A stretch of DNA of 64,000 nt, from assembly GCA_907163375.1 (NCBI GenBank), contig CAJQUW010014388.1:310001-374000 (forward strand), given 5' to 3'. Below, piece by piece: positions 41,149 to 54,520 of this stretch; position 1 is the first letter of the stretch, and every line of letters starts with the position of its first letter. Origin of the DNA: Prostheceraeus crozeri. Lineage: Eukaryota > Platyhelminthes > Polycladida > Euryleptidae. Under the pieces are notes generated by a model. The model did no database searches. It worked only from the letters and a program-made list of their open reading frames with translations, and was not told the DNA's origin. Both the position numbers and the translations under genes were made by a program.

Positions 41149-42347
41149 ATTGCTTTCTACCAACTCCGTATTGTGTATCCAGCAACCCTGAGCTCTCGCC
41201 TACCTTTCCTTGTAGTTATCTCCTTGCTAAGCTTTTATGAAGATAAAACCAATGGTCCAGATATACTCGGTTTATTCTACCTATGAGGGAGATAAGAAGT
41301 AGGAACAGCGTACAGATAGCGACAATAGAAGACTCAGTTCGGTGACGAGGAATACTTATCATCTCGGTTTATATAGGTACTGTAATTCTCAATTCCCATC
41401 CCTGTGGGAACGAATCTTGCGAAAAACTGGCGAATGTCAGCTGCAGAATATCATGCTAAAGTTCAGTCATATTTGCGGGATATTCGCTGGCGAAGTTCGC
41501 CGGCGACAATTCGCGCTCTATATGTCACCTTTTACTTTTAACTTTCTCTCTTATTTTCTTTAGTAATCCGCCTCTACAGCCGAGGCTCTATCCTCTCCCT
41601 CACCTCCTCACTATCCCCCACATATGGCTAATCTATCTAAGAAATGAGTGCAGACTATCATTCTTTGATAATGATAAGAATATAGAGAATCCGCTTATAT
41701 CAATTTTCATAACATCTCTTGACATTCAATAATTTACGAAAATGACAAATATTTGAATAATATGATAGTATTTACTGCGACATTTATGGAAGATAAATAC
41801 TTTTTTAGTTTAAGCCTTCGTGAATTAAAAAAGATCCCTTTTTATCAGATCAGACTGAGTATACAATATATTTTCATGTGAAGGTAATATACGAACATTA
41901 CTACTTACCGCTAGTTAGTTGCTACAATATCCACGATTTCGCCGGTTGGCGAAAAATCAGCTCGCATTAGTAAACAAATATCTACCAACTAATTACAACA
42001 ACTTTTTCGCCACCTGTCGTTTTTTAATTTTACACATGTTTTTGGATAAATGATGACCATTTTCACATGCGGAGATAGTTTCTACACGAAAATGAACCTT
42101 TAAAAAAATTTATCCACAAAATCGCTACCTCGCCAGATAATCTGTTGATATTAGCAAGATGCGTTCCCACAGGGATTATTCTTGATGTGCGTCTCGGCTG
42201 TCTCCTTCTCCACCCGTCGCAGCTTGACTTTTATGATGAAGATATTTTTGATGTATCCGCGATTCCTCTCGCCCCGCGACTCTTCTCTACCCGTCGCAGC
42301 TTGACTCTTATGATGAAGATATTTTTGATGTATTTCAGCCTTGTTAC
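41149..42347. repeat. Right part of the interrupted GTAAC MITE
   Basis: It starts with ATTGCT and matches 19653-20000, interrupted at 41400-42174 by a second element. Inside, a unit of about 77 bp around acccgtcgcagcttgact is tandemly duplicated (about 42214-42340), which copy 1 lacks. It ends GCCTTGTTAC followed by AATAT. Confidence 0.85.
41400..42174. mobile_element. 775-bp TIR element nested in the MITE
   Basis: It starts CCCTGTGGGAACGAATCTTGC and ends with the inverse of CCCTGTGGGAACGCATCTTGC, giving a 21-bp TIR with one mismatch. Comparison with 19900-19905 shows the insertion lies between cccat and tattcttg, with at most a 2-bp (AT) duplication. It contains no recognisable transposase. 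The superfamily is not clear. Confidence 0.75.
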
Positions 42348-43118
42348 AATATTGACCTTGTAAAAATATCCCATCTGATGTACGGGAGCAGAAAATCATG
42401 ATGACGTTGGAGTATTCCATTGCTTTATCTCCGACAGAACCGTACGAACGGCCATTTTGAGCAGATGTGTATACGTCATTAACATAAATTTGAGTAAAAT
42501 CATACTTGTAGAATTATGCACAATTATTTTTTTGGTTGAATGGCACCACTTATGTATCTATAGCCGTTGTCATCAAAATGTTGGAAGCAAAAATCAATCG
42601 GAAAGACAAACATACGAACGAATGGAATTGCTTACCCTCTAATTAAGATTGTATTCGTGCCTGCAGATACTAATATTTTGTTGGCATTATGGCCCTTATG
42701 GGATATTGATACTGTAAGCATGTTGTATGATCGATGGCACAAAGAGTAAATAAATGTTATATAGTAAATAGTATGCTCTCTTAAGCACAGAGCTTTTATT
42801 CTATGTGGCCGAATTGCTATTTTTCCCACTCTTTCTTTCTGTGCTGAGTTTTCATTAAGAATGTACAGTGCACCTGTTTTCAGTATTTAGTTTGACCTGA
42901 CCAATGTTTGAACCCAGATGTCCCGAACGTACAGTGACCACATTATCGCAGGGCCACATGCCAGTCAAAGCTAAGGTCTTCAACTATGTTCGATAAAATA
43001 TGATTGATAGTAAGCAAGAAAATCAGTCACGAGCGTAGATTTCATCTTTGTAGAACTTCCCTCGTTCAATCCACGAGACCATCATACCTTTGATATACTG
43101 AAAATGCCTTTGATAGTA
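42348..43118. other. Stretch with no gene recognised
   Basis: Only short frames are present. I see no repeat pair, RNA gene or domain between the MITE end and the next TIR element. Confidence 0.35.
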
Positions 43119-43561
43119 CACTAGGTGACATGCCACGCTCAATCACGCGTAATTCACGAGTGACCCCAAACATCCGTGGCTATGCGGAACATTGCTGCAA
43201 TATCTCTTATATAAGTTAGTATAGTTGGCAGTCCTGTTATATAGACTTTGTGTCTCATGTGTCTGCATGTATCAGAGGCTAAACAATGTGATAGGACCTC
43301 AATTTCATGCTCAGGGAAGACAGAACATGCTTAGCGGTTCATCCGTGGTTCAAGCGGCAGCGCAGACAACCGTAGACGACGCGCAAACTATAAACACTCA
43401 CCCGCGTGTATTCATAAACATTTCCCATGTTTTAACATCATCAGATCAAGTGATTTCTGACTCTTAGTGCAGCGCGTATGTACGCGGATAGAAGAACAGA
43501 ATGTCCTTAACCACGGATGTTTGGGGTGTTCCGTAATTACGCGTGGCATGTCACCTAAGTG
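43119..43561. mobile_element. 443-bp TIR element (MITE-like)
   Basis: The left end CACTAGGTGACATGCCACGC and the inverse of the right end CACTTAGGTGACATGCCACGC match over about 60 bp with a few indels, through accccaaacatccgtgg. No protein is recognisable inside. A target duplication is not clear. Confidence 0.7.
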
Positions 43562-45388
43562 CATGCTCCATTTCCACATGACCCATCAAACGCCAGCAGA
43601 TACAGCTTGTCATTTTATATCACACTGTATTGTTTCATTGTTACACATCTTTTGTTTTTGCTTTCATTTTGTTTTATGAGAAGACAGTTTGCACTGTGTA
43701 TTGTGGACCTACTTTTATGTAATAGTAGTAGTAGTACTTATATAGTTTAAGTACTAGTGCATGATGCTAAGTTTTAGTTATAGACAGATGCTTTCATCCT
43801 ATCTTTTTGAAAATCCCACGCAAGCAATTTTTTTATGCATGTCAAAATGACATGCATAGGAAGCCTGCGTGACCTGATGTTTATTTCTTTTTTATACTTA
43901 TACCATTTATCGTCGATTGTTTCATCCATATTGGGTACGACGGGTCGCTTGTATGGCAATTCTCAATACCTACACACTTTACTTGAATTTCGTATGTAGA
44001 ATATTTGGCAGCCACTAATGAGATCAGCATTTTCCTGACTAGCAACTATTGCAAGCATTACTTTTATCAATAATTTATGAGTGTTAACTAAACATGGCAA
44101 ATTTCCGACATTTGAAAACAGCACTTTTTCCAACATTTTTAGAGGAAAATTTCTAAATATTTCTTAACTTCTAAAACCACCTCAAAGTCACAAGTGGCTA
44201 TGTTAGAAGAAAATTTCGACAGGTTGTGGCAGAATAGGCCCCCGGCATGGATAAATTTGAAGGAATAGCAAAACATTGAAATATATTACCGTCTTTTAAA
44301 GAGAACATGGTAGACATTGGATCATTTAAAACGAACTCATCATATTTTATAACTATTAAAATTGGCGTACAAAGGTACTCAAACAACAAATCAACAAAAC
44401 GCATACACTTCAAAGAACAAACACAAACAAGCAATTACTCACAGGAAAACCATCTTTTTTCTAAAATAACGCCTATATTCTGTAACATCCTCGAGGCAAG
44501 TTCCGCAACGTAGCATGTGGTCTCGCCATAAATTGCGAATGAGAGTCTTTAGCAAATATAGAGTTAATGCATTATCTCCTTAATCGTGAGCTCTGCGGCC
44601 AAGAGCATGTCCTCCAAGAGGATGTCATCCCGATTCCTCCGACACATCTGCAGAGATTGACTTTGGATGTCACACCGCCATTTGACAAAACCAAATCAGA
44701 AGGAAATTGGAGAACGATCACAATTTCATTTATATTCAGATGAAATTTCAGGCCCATGCGCAGATATTCTAGGGCCGTGCCTGTCCACGCCCGCGCGAGT
44801 TTCCCATTTACAGGCTCATGCTCGGCTCCATCCGGCCGGGTTCCCGCCTTACAATAAAGTATTAATGAATGTTATTAGGACACAGTGCGCAAAAAGTTAA
44901 CTCTAAACTTGAAATAATTGTCCATATAATCTGACAGCTGATTCTAGATCAAACTCTTGTGATAAAAACGAATTTGCCACCCAAAAATTATTCAAATGGC
45001 TTTTTGAAAAATTACTTGAAGTTTATTGATCACAGTGATTGCTAGTGAGTCATTGCATGAAGAAGCTGTTGATGTGCTCTAAATGTCGAGTATTAATCAC
45101 ATTCTCCTGCTGAAAAAGCTATTCTACCGGCTGATATTGATCATTATCGACCTGATTGATTGATTTCTACTGATTTCATGGAGCAGTACTTTCAAGATGT
45201 TGGAAATATCTGACATGGATGAAATTTTTGCGCAGAAAACAAAATTAGCCTTGAAAATGTTGTTGAATCTTCAGATAAACATTCTAGGCGATTTATTGAT
45301 CAATGTCGTTCTGTTTGATTGGCTGTGATTGATAGCGGTTCGTTTCTTCTGCTACTCATTGGAAACAACCTTCTAGACGAACGTTTGA
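43562..45388. other. Stretch with no gene recognised
   Basis: A short AGT repeat (about 43725-43736) is present. A somewhat GC-richer part at 44560-44860 is open on both strands for 60-77 codons but has no recognisable domain. Nothing else is supported. Confidence 0.35.
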
Positions 45389-45569
45389 AGGTCCATTCAC
45401 ACCGGAGTCCTCATAGGTCAGAATTATCGCTCAGAACCTTAATAAACCTATGGACTGTTCACGCAGGGACGTACAGGACCGCGCCCAGTCCCATGGGCTT
45501 ATTAAGGTTCCGAGCGAAAATTCTGGACGCGTGAGGACGCACCGCACTACGTCGCGTGTGAATGGCCCT
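45389..45569. mobile_element. 181-bp foldback MITE
   Basis: The two halves are near-inverse: AGGTCCATTCACACC at the left matches the inverse of GTGTGAATGGCCCT at the right. Inward, cgctcagaaccttaataa matches the inverse of ttattaaggttccgagcg. It could fold into one long hairpin. No coding content. Confidence 0.65.
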
Positions 45570-47539
45570 TTACGTGGAAACGAACATCATAGACCTAATC
45601 ATAGAAGCACATTCAAAAACGTTGTCGGGAGAGGCTTTGTGATTTTACGTTCACGAACTATTGCTATTGCAGACCTTGGGGTAGTTTTATCACTCACTGT
45701 TAAAGTCGTCCCCTGATTTCTAAAACGCCGTCAATTTCACACACAATCACATATTGACCACATCGCATCATTTGACAAGAATTGTCATAGTATTATTTCA
45801 TATTCTATAAAAGATTTCGCTTGGACTAATTATCTTACTTGTAAGTAGTATGCTTGGTAAAGCATTGTGCCACTGAAGAATTCTAAAATGTGTTTGTTTT
45901 TAAAACTAATACATTGACCAGCGAATAAAAAACTGCAATCTACTTTCCACATCAGATGGAAGAAAACCCGAATATAGAAGATAAAAGCATGAAACTATGG
46001 CTTGAACCTGCACTGCATTTCAGTTTACACTCACACTCAAAATTATGGTTAGCTAAACGTTCGAAGAGAGACAATGGCGACGTATTGTCAATGAAACACA
46101 TTCAAGTTATCACAGCAAAAAATCTGTATGTTAGGAGAGTAACTGGAAGCATCGAAAATGATCTTCAAATGCACAGCACAACTTCATCCCTTCCCGCTGC
46201 ATTACTTAGAAGGAAACAGTTCCTTTCAAGATGTGTGCATCTCAGGATAGGACACAACTCAGCATCTTCGGTGAATACAACCACTTGCATCACAAACACG
46301 GGGAATGTTATGAAATATTTGACTGGATTATGATAGTTTTTTCTCTGAGTATTGAGAACATTTGCTTACTAAGGTAAAAATAAAACTGTGACATGAATTC
46401 ATAGCCATCAAACAGATCTCAATTAATGTTGAACATCCAGGAAAAACTTCAAACACGATTTTTTTCTAAGCGATAAAAATTCTAACCCAAATACATGATA
46501 TATATTTCGGTATAGCAAAAATCACAGTCAGATAAGTGAATATAAAATCACAACAAATTGGAATATATCTACAACCTCAGTGCTTTAACACAGACAAAAA
46601 GTAACATGAGGCACTTAGATTAAGATGATAGAATTGGTCCAACACTGCAGGATGACTGAATCATAAAACCCAATTCTGTCAAATTTGAGACGGTACAATA
46701 TCAAAGTTAGAGTGTGTAGCATGATGTGGCATATCAGAGGCTCATGATTCAAGTCACTGTTTTCACATTTTCAGTGCTGAAGTGTTTAGAACAGTCATAT
46801 CACAGCTAAAAGAAAATCAGTTTCCAATATCGCCAAATTGGATTCAAGAAATTGGCGAATTCCAACGCGCTATAGCAAAATGGAAGAAGTGATTTTCACG
46901 ACTACTGTATTTAACTGGTTTAATTCATTCCCATTTAACCTCCGATATATCTGCTCATGCACGTCAGCATGTTGAAGGACGGAAAAGCAGCACTGTGGTC
47001 CCATTTGCTACCGTGCAGCGGCATCCAAGTTGCGAGCTAAGTTGAGCCGCGGAGATCTTGTTCTGTCTAATCCTTGAGTCTGAAACGAAGGAAAACAGTT
47101 TTAATGCAGAATTTATGACTGTCGTGGGACTGTTTGCTACTGTTCGTGGTTTGAAAGAGCCTATCATCTCAAACTCTGCCCTTAAGCAATACAGTATAGG
47201 TGAAAGGAGAATATGTTTAAAATGACACCATGACTGAACGATTGAATATTCGGAAAATCTTAAAATAACAATCCGGAAAGAAATTCGCAGTCCCGTTTCA
47301 ACAGTAATTTTGGATATCTCAAATCAAGCGTCGTGCAATTTGATGTGAATTTTACACTGAAATTTTGGTCCACTCGTGCGAGGTTGACTTCGCTACCGAT
47401 AACATTTAGCAATTTATATAGGTAACATGAAAAGCATGAGATCTATGACAAATACGATAGGACCGATGAAGATTAAACATTCTTTTCAAAAGTTAAAAAA
47501 TATCAAATTGCATCAAAACATCAAATTACAACGCAAGCA
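45570..47539. other. Stretch with no gene recognised
   Basis: A 125-codon plus-strand frame (45956-46333) stands out by length, but its translation matches no domain I know and has no convincing splice sites, so it is not called. The rest is AT-rich without visible structure. Confidence 0.35.
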
Positions 47540-47952
47540 ACAACAGAATTAAATATTTTGTTTATCTGCTTCGGTTTGCTAGTGTGATTAATACGAAATC
47601 GCCGGCACATCGAGGAACTTATTAAGTGGGCAAAAAGGAATTCCTTATACCTTACAGAGATAGGAAAAAAAGTCGTGCGTCGCTTGCGGATTAATGTGAG
47701 TTCCAGCAAAGTGCTTCGATTGCCACAATTCCTTCAGATTCGAAGAATTCAGATCATTGAGCACAAGTTTTCTCCATAATGTCGGCCCTTCCGATTATTA
47801 TCAAAAAAAGTTGCAGGCGTGCGAAAATTTTGACTTGATGACACTTGAAATTTTGACACTTGATGATTTCTTCGTCTTTTCACCAGTCCTCACTGTATAG
47901 TGCATACACTGAATCGAATGTTAGCTAGACAATGTGTGTTTTGATGTGTGCG
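47540..47952 (+). repeat. Repeat C, inverted relative to 5310-5700
   Basis: It shares long exact runs with the inverse of 5310-5700, for example ttgtttatctgcttcggttt and gcacaagttttctccataat. It stops at gcgaagtgat, where repeat A begins. Its continuation reappears at about 62990. Confidence 0.75.
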
Positions 47953-47957
47953 AAGTG

Positions 47958-48990
47958 ATTCTCATACGATGATGAAAGTCATCCCAGTAGCCATTTAATG
48001 CTTACTAATTTAAATTATTAGTTAAAGTAGTCCTAATGAGGACTGATGGCGTTCTCCAATCCGCAAGTGTACAGATCCAATGCTACTGTAACCATTGGAT
48101 TAATCAGTTCTTAAAAGAACTCAATGTAGCTTTCTCGTGGCAACGAATTAAAATTGATCAGCTTTGGCCCAATATCTGGTAAAAATGGAAATCTTAAGAC
48201 TTGTAATACTACTCATTCTTGCTGTTAATATACTAATACCATAGATTCCAAACACTGCCGTATACACGCTCAAAACAGACGTCTAATATACTGTACCGAC
48301 TACAGATGCTGATAGTGGAAATAGAATAAGACAATGGTCACCATAGGTTAAGGAAATTAAAAATGGATATTATAAAACAACAGGAAACCGATGAATAAAA
48401 ATTGGAAAAGTGGAGGTAAAATATGGAAATACAACGATGCTACTACACCGATTACAAGTGAACTATAGCTGACACTACACAAAGTGGATAATGGTAAGAG
48501 TGGATAAGTGAAAAGTGGATAATGGATGTAAACGATAGAACTACAATGACACTCTACTGCACCGAAAGCAATAAAAAAATACACTATACCTAAGACTACA
48601 CATGGAAAATACTATTTCTTCACTTGAATTTGTTATCGCCAGTTTCTTCATCCGTCTATAGTACTTCATGTAATTCCACATTTCTTTATTTGAATTACAA
48701 TACATCGACCACTACTTCAGTTACCGATTAAGGGATATAAAACATAATACTGCAGTCCGTCAGTCATCAGCAGGTACTCGTCTAGTTGTGTTTCGACCGC
48801 TAACCTGAATACTCAAACCCAGACGAGCGGGGTCCCACACATAGTGGCTGACAAAATACTGAATAGGTAATGATATGTCTTGAAAGATATGTCACAAAGA
48901 TAAATCAGACATCATTCAATTGTTGCGTTTCCCACATGTAAACTGATCCTGTCATTAAATTCATCCCATCAATAAATACAGTATGCTTTT
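47958..48990 (+). repeat. Dispersed repeat A, copy 2
   Basis: Aligns with 3676-4723 in the same orientation. After about 48900 a phrase cacatgtaaac (or cacaagtaaac) recurs three times with spacing of about 55-60 bp, reaching 49060, more copies than in copy 1. No coding frame is shared. Confidence 0.75.
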
Positions 48991-49335
48991 TGCGATCCGC
49001 ACATGTAAACAAATCCTGTACATCAATCTTTGCCTTTTCGATTCCCACAAGTAAACAGACCCTGTTCATCCTCGAATAAAGATGTAATCGCTGTGTGATA
49101 AATACGTAATCCGCCTTTACACAAACTTCGCCTCATACATCAAGACTTAACAATGGGAGCTCTCTCATCTCCCGTAAGCCACGCTAAGCGCTCTGTATTC
49201 ACTCTTCACCGCCCCCCATATGATGGCTACAAGTCACTGTTAGTCCAATTGACTGATTAGCGTTCTGAAGCAATGACAAAACAAGACACATTACACGAAT
49301 TTGCAAGAATTTAAGCTAGTAGGAAAAACAATTAT

Positions 49336-51812
49336 TTATTTAAAAACCTTTAGGAGGTATGACATACCGTTGTAATCTGCAGTGTGATTGATCTTAGGTT
49401 GATACTCTTTTATCATTAAAGCTTCTACAACATTTATATGATAATTACTGTTGCCTTTATACCTTATGCGAAATTGATTACTTATATCATACGTACAATG
49501 ATTACATGTATTGATATGTTTGTAAACTGCTGTATCTGTACTTCTATGCTCTTCGATCCTTTGTTGGAGTCTTCGTTTGGTTTTGCCAATATATTGGCTG
49601 CTTGGATCACCCAAGCATGTGAATTCATAGACCACACAAGACTTCAGCAAAGGTCCCGATTTGCATTTCAAAGAGAAGTATGATTTTACTTTCGTAGTGT
49701 TGAATACAATCTTAGAGTTGATACCGTATCTTTTGTATATTTTCATCAAATTATTCCGTAATGTAAGCGATGGTTGACCAATATACGGTAGTACTGTATA
49801 GTTTACATGTGCATCTGCTGTACTCGTACATGTATCATTGTGCCCGTTGGAAATCACTGTATTCTTTTAGTTAAGAAAGTTACGTACGATTTTTTCTACT
49901 GTACTCCGTGGGTAGCCATTTTTCTGAAAAATACTAGTCATGTTCTTTACTTCGTTATGAAACATTTCCCAGCAGTTTGATACTTTATATGCTCGATGTA
50001 ACATCCCATTAATAAGTCCAACTTTCCATTGCCTAGGGCAAACGGAATTGTAATTTAATAAGAGGCCAGTATACGTATCTTTACGGTAAATGGAAGTTTG
50101 TAAAGTATCTTCGGTGTTAATGAATACATCTAGGAAAGGTAACTTGTTGTTGCCCACTTCAGTGGTGAATTTTAGGTTAGGATGTTGTCTGTTTAGGTAC
50201 TCATGGAATTTGTGAATTTTGTCTACGTTATCAAATACGCATATGCAGTCATCTACATATCTGGAGTAGAACAGGGGCGAAAATTGTTCTCCCATCCAAC
50301 CTTGTTCTAATTCTGCTAGGAAGAGATTGGCAAGCGTTGGTGCCAACGGTGAACCCATCGAAACTCCATCTGTTTGAGTATACATATTATCATTGTACAT
50401 AAAGCTACCTTGTGTAGCGAATTTACAAAGTTTTATGAAAACACTTTACCGTATCGCGGTTTGTTGTTTGAATTGCTACTGTATACTAGGTTAGCTGCTA
50501 TGTTAATAACTTCATCTACAGGTATATTGGTAAACAGTGATTCCACGTCAAAACTCACTAAGACATTATTCTTATTAAATACCGACTGTTTTTCTTTAAT
50601 TCTGTCAATAAATTCAGCTGTTGAACTCAGAAAGTACGTTTTATTGATGTGTTGTTTGATAATTGTATCGAGGTACTTGGCCAAATTGTAATTGTACGAC
50701 CCTCTTGTACTGACAATTGGTCGAGCAGGAGCGTTAGTTTTATGTACTTTTATCGTACCGTACATTTTAGCTGGTTCACTACCAGATGGCATAATGTACT
50801 TGTATGTATCTTCAGTGATGTACCGTTTTACATATTTTACTAAGTATCGATACAATCTGCCTTCTTCCATAATGGTAGGGTGCTTTTTTAAGTCATCTGG
50901 TACTTGTACTTTTTTAAACTTAGAGGTATCATTGATAATTACGTCTAATTTGTTAAAGTATTCATCAGCATCTACAAGTACAATACCGTCGTTACCTTTA
51001 TCAAATGAGCAAATTTTCAAATTTTTCATTTTTGCTAGATTAGTCAGTGTTCTGTGTAGCCTTTTATTTGTATTACTGCGGTACTCACTTTTTGCATTAT
51101 TTTCGAAGTTGTTAACTGTTGCTATGATATCTTGTTTTAGCGCCTGTGTTACTGATAATTCTTCATTGTCTTTGCAATTCGCAGTAATGGTTTTTTCTAT
51201 TTGGTACTTTATTCCAAAATTATCGGTCTTTTTTGGTATGATGCTGTTTTTTAAACCAAATCTTAGTGTCTCATTCTCAATAGGAGAGAGCACGTATTTG
51301 CTTTTATTGACTATACAGTCCGGTGCTGGCAATCTCTGTTCCAGCCATAGTTTGGAAATTTTAGAATTATGTCTCATTGTGTGAGTTTTCATTTTACTTT
51401 TAACTTCTGCCAGTATCATCATATCCAGAATGCACATACGTAACCAAGACAATTTACTGCGTAAGCTGTCATTGCATACTTTATATTTGCGATCATTAAT
51501 TTTTATTTCACGCTTGACATACTTAATATGTGACTCAAGGGTCAGTTTGTGGTAATTTTCTACATTACTTTTAATTGCATCTAAGTTCGGTATTTTGAAC
51601 TGCAGAAACTTCGGTATGACATTGAGAAAAAGGCATTTTTCAAAGTACTCCAAATCTAATCTTAGCTTGTGTCTTTTCTCGGTTAATTTTTCAAATCTTC
51701 TACATTCCGATACAGGAATGTTGTACAGCTTTTGCAGGCTGTAGAAATAGGTTGGTAATTTTACACTTTTAAGTACCCATAGAATAGTCAACACAACAAT
51801 GTTGTTACACAT
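49336..51812 (-). pseudogene. Penelope-like RT and GIY-YIG, array unit 1
   Basis: The first frame (51812-50433, 459 codons) holds the N-terminal region and RT up to motif A (V-S-F-D-V-E-S-L-F-T-N-I-P). A 2-bp deletion near 50442 then shifts the frame. The next frame (50400-49867) has motif B (D-G-V-S-M-G-S-P-L-A-P-T) and Y-V-D-D. After TAA (49869-49867), in the same frame, comes the GIY-YIG domain (Y-E-F-T-C-L-G-D, then Q-Y-I-G-K-T, R-R-L-Q-Q-R-I-E-E-H, E-A-L-M-I-K-E-Y-Q-P). In Penelope-like elements RT and endonuclease form one protein. Confidence 0.85.
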
Positions 51813-51822
51813 CTAATTTATT

Positions 51823-51865
51823 GACTCAAAGCTTTTCGACCATTCATTGGTCCTTATCAAGAGTT
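51823..51865 (-). ncRNA. Hammerhead-like motif, unit 1/2 junction
   Basis: The minus strand reads TTGATAA, a stem GACCA/TGGTC, then GAAA and GAGTC, with ACTC upstream. The arrangement matches the hammerhead type found in Penelope-like elements, except that core positions C3 and G8 are T and A. These two bases pair in the ribozyme, so the change keeps a pair. There is also one extra G before helix II. Confidence 0.35.
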
Positions 51866-52223
51866 CATGCTCGCATGAAAATTTTTAATAAGGTAATGAA
51901 AAAACAATACGTAACGCTATCTTAATGATATATACCGTGTAGTAAATATTAAAAATGGAATCACAAGCACACAAAGTTAAAAGTTGTGGCTACTTACATA
52001 GTGCCTGCGAAGAATAAAACCAGATGAAGATATAGAGCTGTTTTAAAAGTCACGGTCACGAGCTGGACAGTTACACACAACAGCGGCTTCAGTTCAGGCG
52101 ACGAATGAGACTTGATGCAGCGATCGGCTGGTGCAATTGACTGATTAGCGTTCTGAAGCAATGACAAAACAAGACACATTACACGAATTTGCAAGAATTT
52201 AAGCTAGTAGGAAAAACAATTAT

Positions 52224-54520
52224 TTATTTAAAAACCTTTAGGAGGTATGACATACCGTTGTAATCTGCAGTGTGATTGATCTTAGGTTGATACTCTTTTA
52301 TCATTAAAGCTTCTACAACATTTATATGATAATTACTGTTGCCTTTATACCTTATGCGAAATTGATTACTTATATCATACGTACAATGATTACATGTATT
52401 GATATGTTTGTAAACTGCTGTATCTGTACTTCTATGCTCTTCGATCCTTTGTTGGAGTCTTCGTTTGGTTTTGCCAATATATTGGCTGCTTGGATCACCC
52501 AAGCATGTGAATTCATAGACCACACAAGACTTCAGCAAAGGTCCCGATTTGCATTTCAAAGAGAAGTATGATTTTACTTTCGTAGTGTTGAATACAATCT
52601 TAGAGTTGATACCGTATCTTTTGTATATTTTCATCAAATTATTCCGTAATGTAAGCGATGGTTGACCAATATACGGTAGTACTGTATAGTTTACATGTGC
52701 ATCTGCTGTACTCGTACATGTATCATTGTGCCCGTTGGAAATCACTGTATTCTTTTAGTTAAGAAAGTTACGTACGATTTTTTCTACTGTACTCCGTGGG
52801 TAGCCATTTTTCTGAAAAATACTAGTCATGTTTTTTACTTCGTTATGAAACATTTCCCAGCAGTTTGATACTGTATATGCTCGATGTAACATCCCATTAA
52901 TAAGTCCAACTTTCCATTGCCTAGGGCAAACGGAATTGTAATTTAATAAGAGGCCAGTATACGTATCTTTACGGTAAATGGAAGTTTGTAAAGTATCTTC
53001 GGTGTTAATGAATACATCTAGGAAAGGTAACTTGTTGTTGCCCACTTCAGTGGTGAATTCTAGGTTAGGATGTTGTCTGTTTAGGTACTCATGGAATTTG
53101 TGAATTTTGTCTACGTTATCAAATACGCATATGCAGTCATCTACATATCTGGAGTAGAACAGGGGCGAAAATTGTTCTCCCATCCAACCTTGTTCTAATT
53201 CTGCTAGGAAGAGATTGGCAAGCGTTGGTGCCAACGGTGAACCCATCGAAACTCCATCTGTTTGAGTATACATATTATCATTGTACATAAAGCTACCTTG
53301 TGTAGCGAATTTACAAAGTTTTATGAAAACACTTTACCGTATCGCGGTTTGTTGTTTGAATTGCTACTGTATACTAGGTTAGCTGCTATGTTAATAACTT
53401 CATCTACAGGTATATTGGTAAACAGTGATTCCACGTCAAAACTCACTAAGACATTATTCTTATTAAATACCGACTGTTTTTCTTTAATTCTGTCAATAAA
53501 TTCAGCTGTTGAACTCAGAAAGTACGTTTTATTGATGTGTTGTTTGATAATTGTATCGAGGTACTTGGCCAAATTGTAATTGTACGACCCTCTTGTACTG
53601 ACAATTGGTCGAGCAGGAGCGTTAGTTTTATGTACTTTTATCGTACCGTACATTTTAGCTGGTTCACTACCAGATGGCATAATGTACTTGTATGTATCTT
53701 CAGTGATGTACCGTTTTACATATTTTACTAAGTATCGATACAATCTGCCTTCTTCCATAATGGTAGGGTGCTTTTTTAAGTCATCTGGTACTTGTACTTT
53801 TTTAAACTTAGAGGTATCATTGATAATTACGTCTAATTTGTTAAAGTATTCATCAGCATCTACAAGTACAATACCGTCGTTACCTTTATCAAATGAGCAA
53901 ATTTTCAAATTTTTCATTTTTGCTAGATTAGTCAGTGTTCTGTGTAGCCTTTTATTTGTATTACTGCGGTACTCACTTTTTGCATTATTTTCGAAGTTGT
54001 TAACTGTTGCTATGATATCTTGTTTTAGCGCCTGTGTTACTGATAATTCTTCATTGTCTTTGCAATTCGCAGTAATGGTTTTTTCTATTTGGTACTTTAT
54101 TCCAAAATTATCGGTCTTTTTTGGTATGATGCTGTTTTTTAAACCAAATCTTAGTGTCTCATTCTCAATAGGAGAGAGCACGTATTTGCTTTTATTGACT
54201 ATACAGTCCGGTGCTGGCAATCTCTGTTCCAGCCATAGTTTGGAAATTTTAGAATTATGTCTCATTGTGTGAGTTTTCATTTTACTTTTAACTTCTGCCA
54301 GTATCATCATATCCAGAATGCACATACGTAACCAAGACAATTTACTGCGTAAGCTGTCATTGCATACTTTATATTTGCGATCATTAATTTTTATTTCACG
54401 CTTGACATACTTAATATGTGACTCAAGGGTCAGTTTGTGGTAATTTTCTACATTACTTTTAATTGCATCTAAGTTCGGTATTTTGAAATGCAGAAACTTC
54501 GGTATGACATTGAGAAAAAG
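52224..54520 (-). pseudogene. Penelope-like RT and GIY-YIG, array unit 2
   Basis: It is nearly identical to unit 1 and shares its 2-bp deletion (near 53330) and the TAA at 52757-52755. It is truncated at its 5-prime end at 54520, where the head-to-head junction lies, so about 100 bp of coding DNA and the leader are missing. Confidence 0.85.

Noticed and set aside
44572-44900. Overlapping frames in a GC-richer part as an exon
   Set aside because: Open on both strands with no motif and no convincing splice sites.
45956-46333. 125-codon open frame as a gene
   Set aside because: No domain, no splice or promoter context, and a composition like the noncoding surroundings.
50374-54272. Long plus-strand frames (230 and 105 codons) across array units 1 and 2, and their minus-strand twins in units 3-5
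   Set aside because: They are antisense shadows of the RT genes, repeated because the units are repeated.
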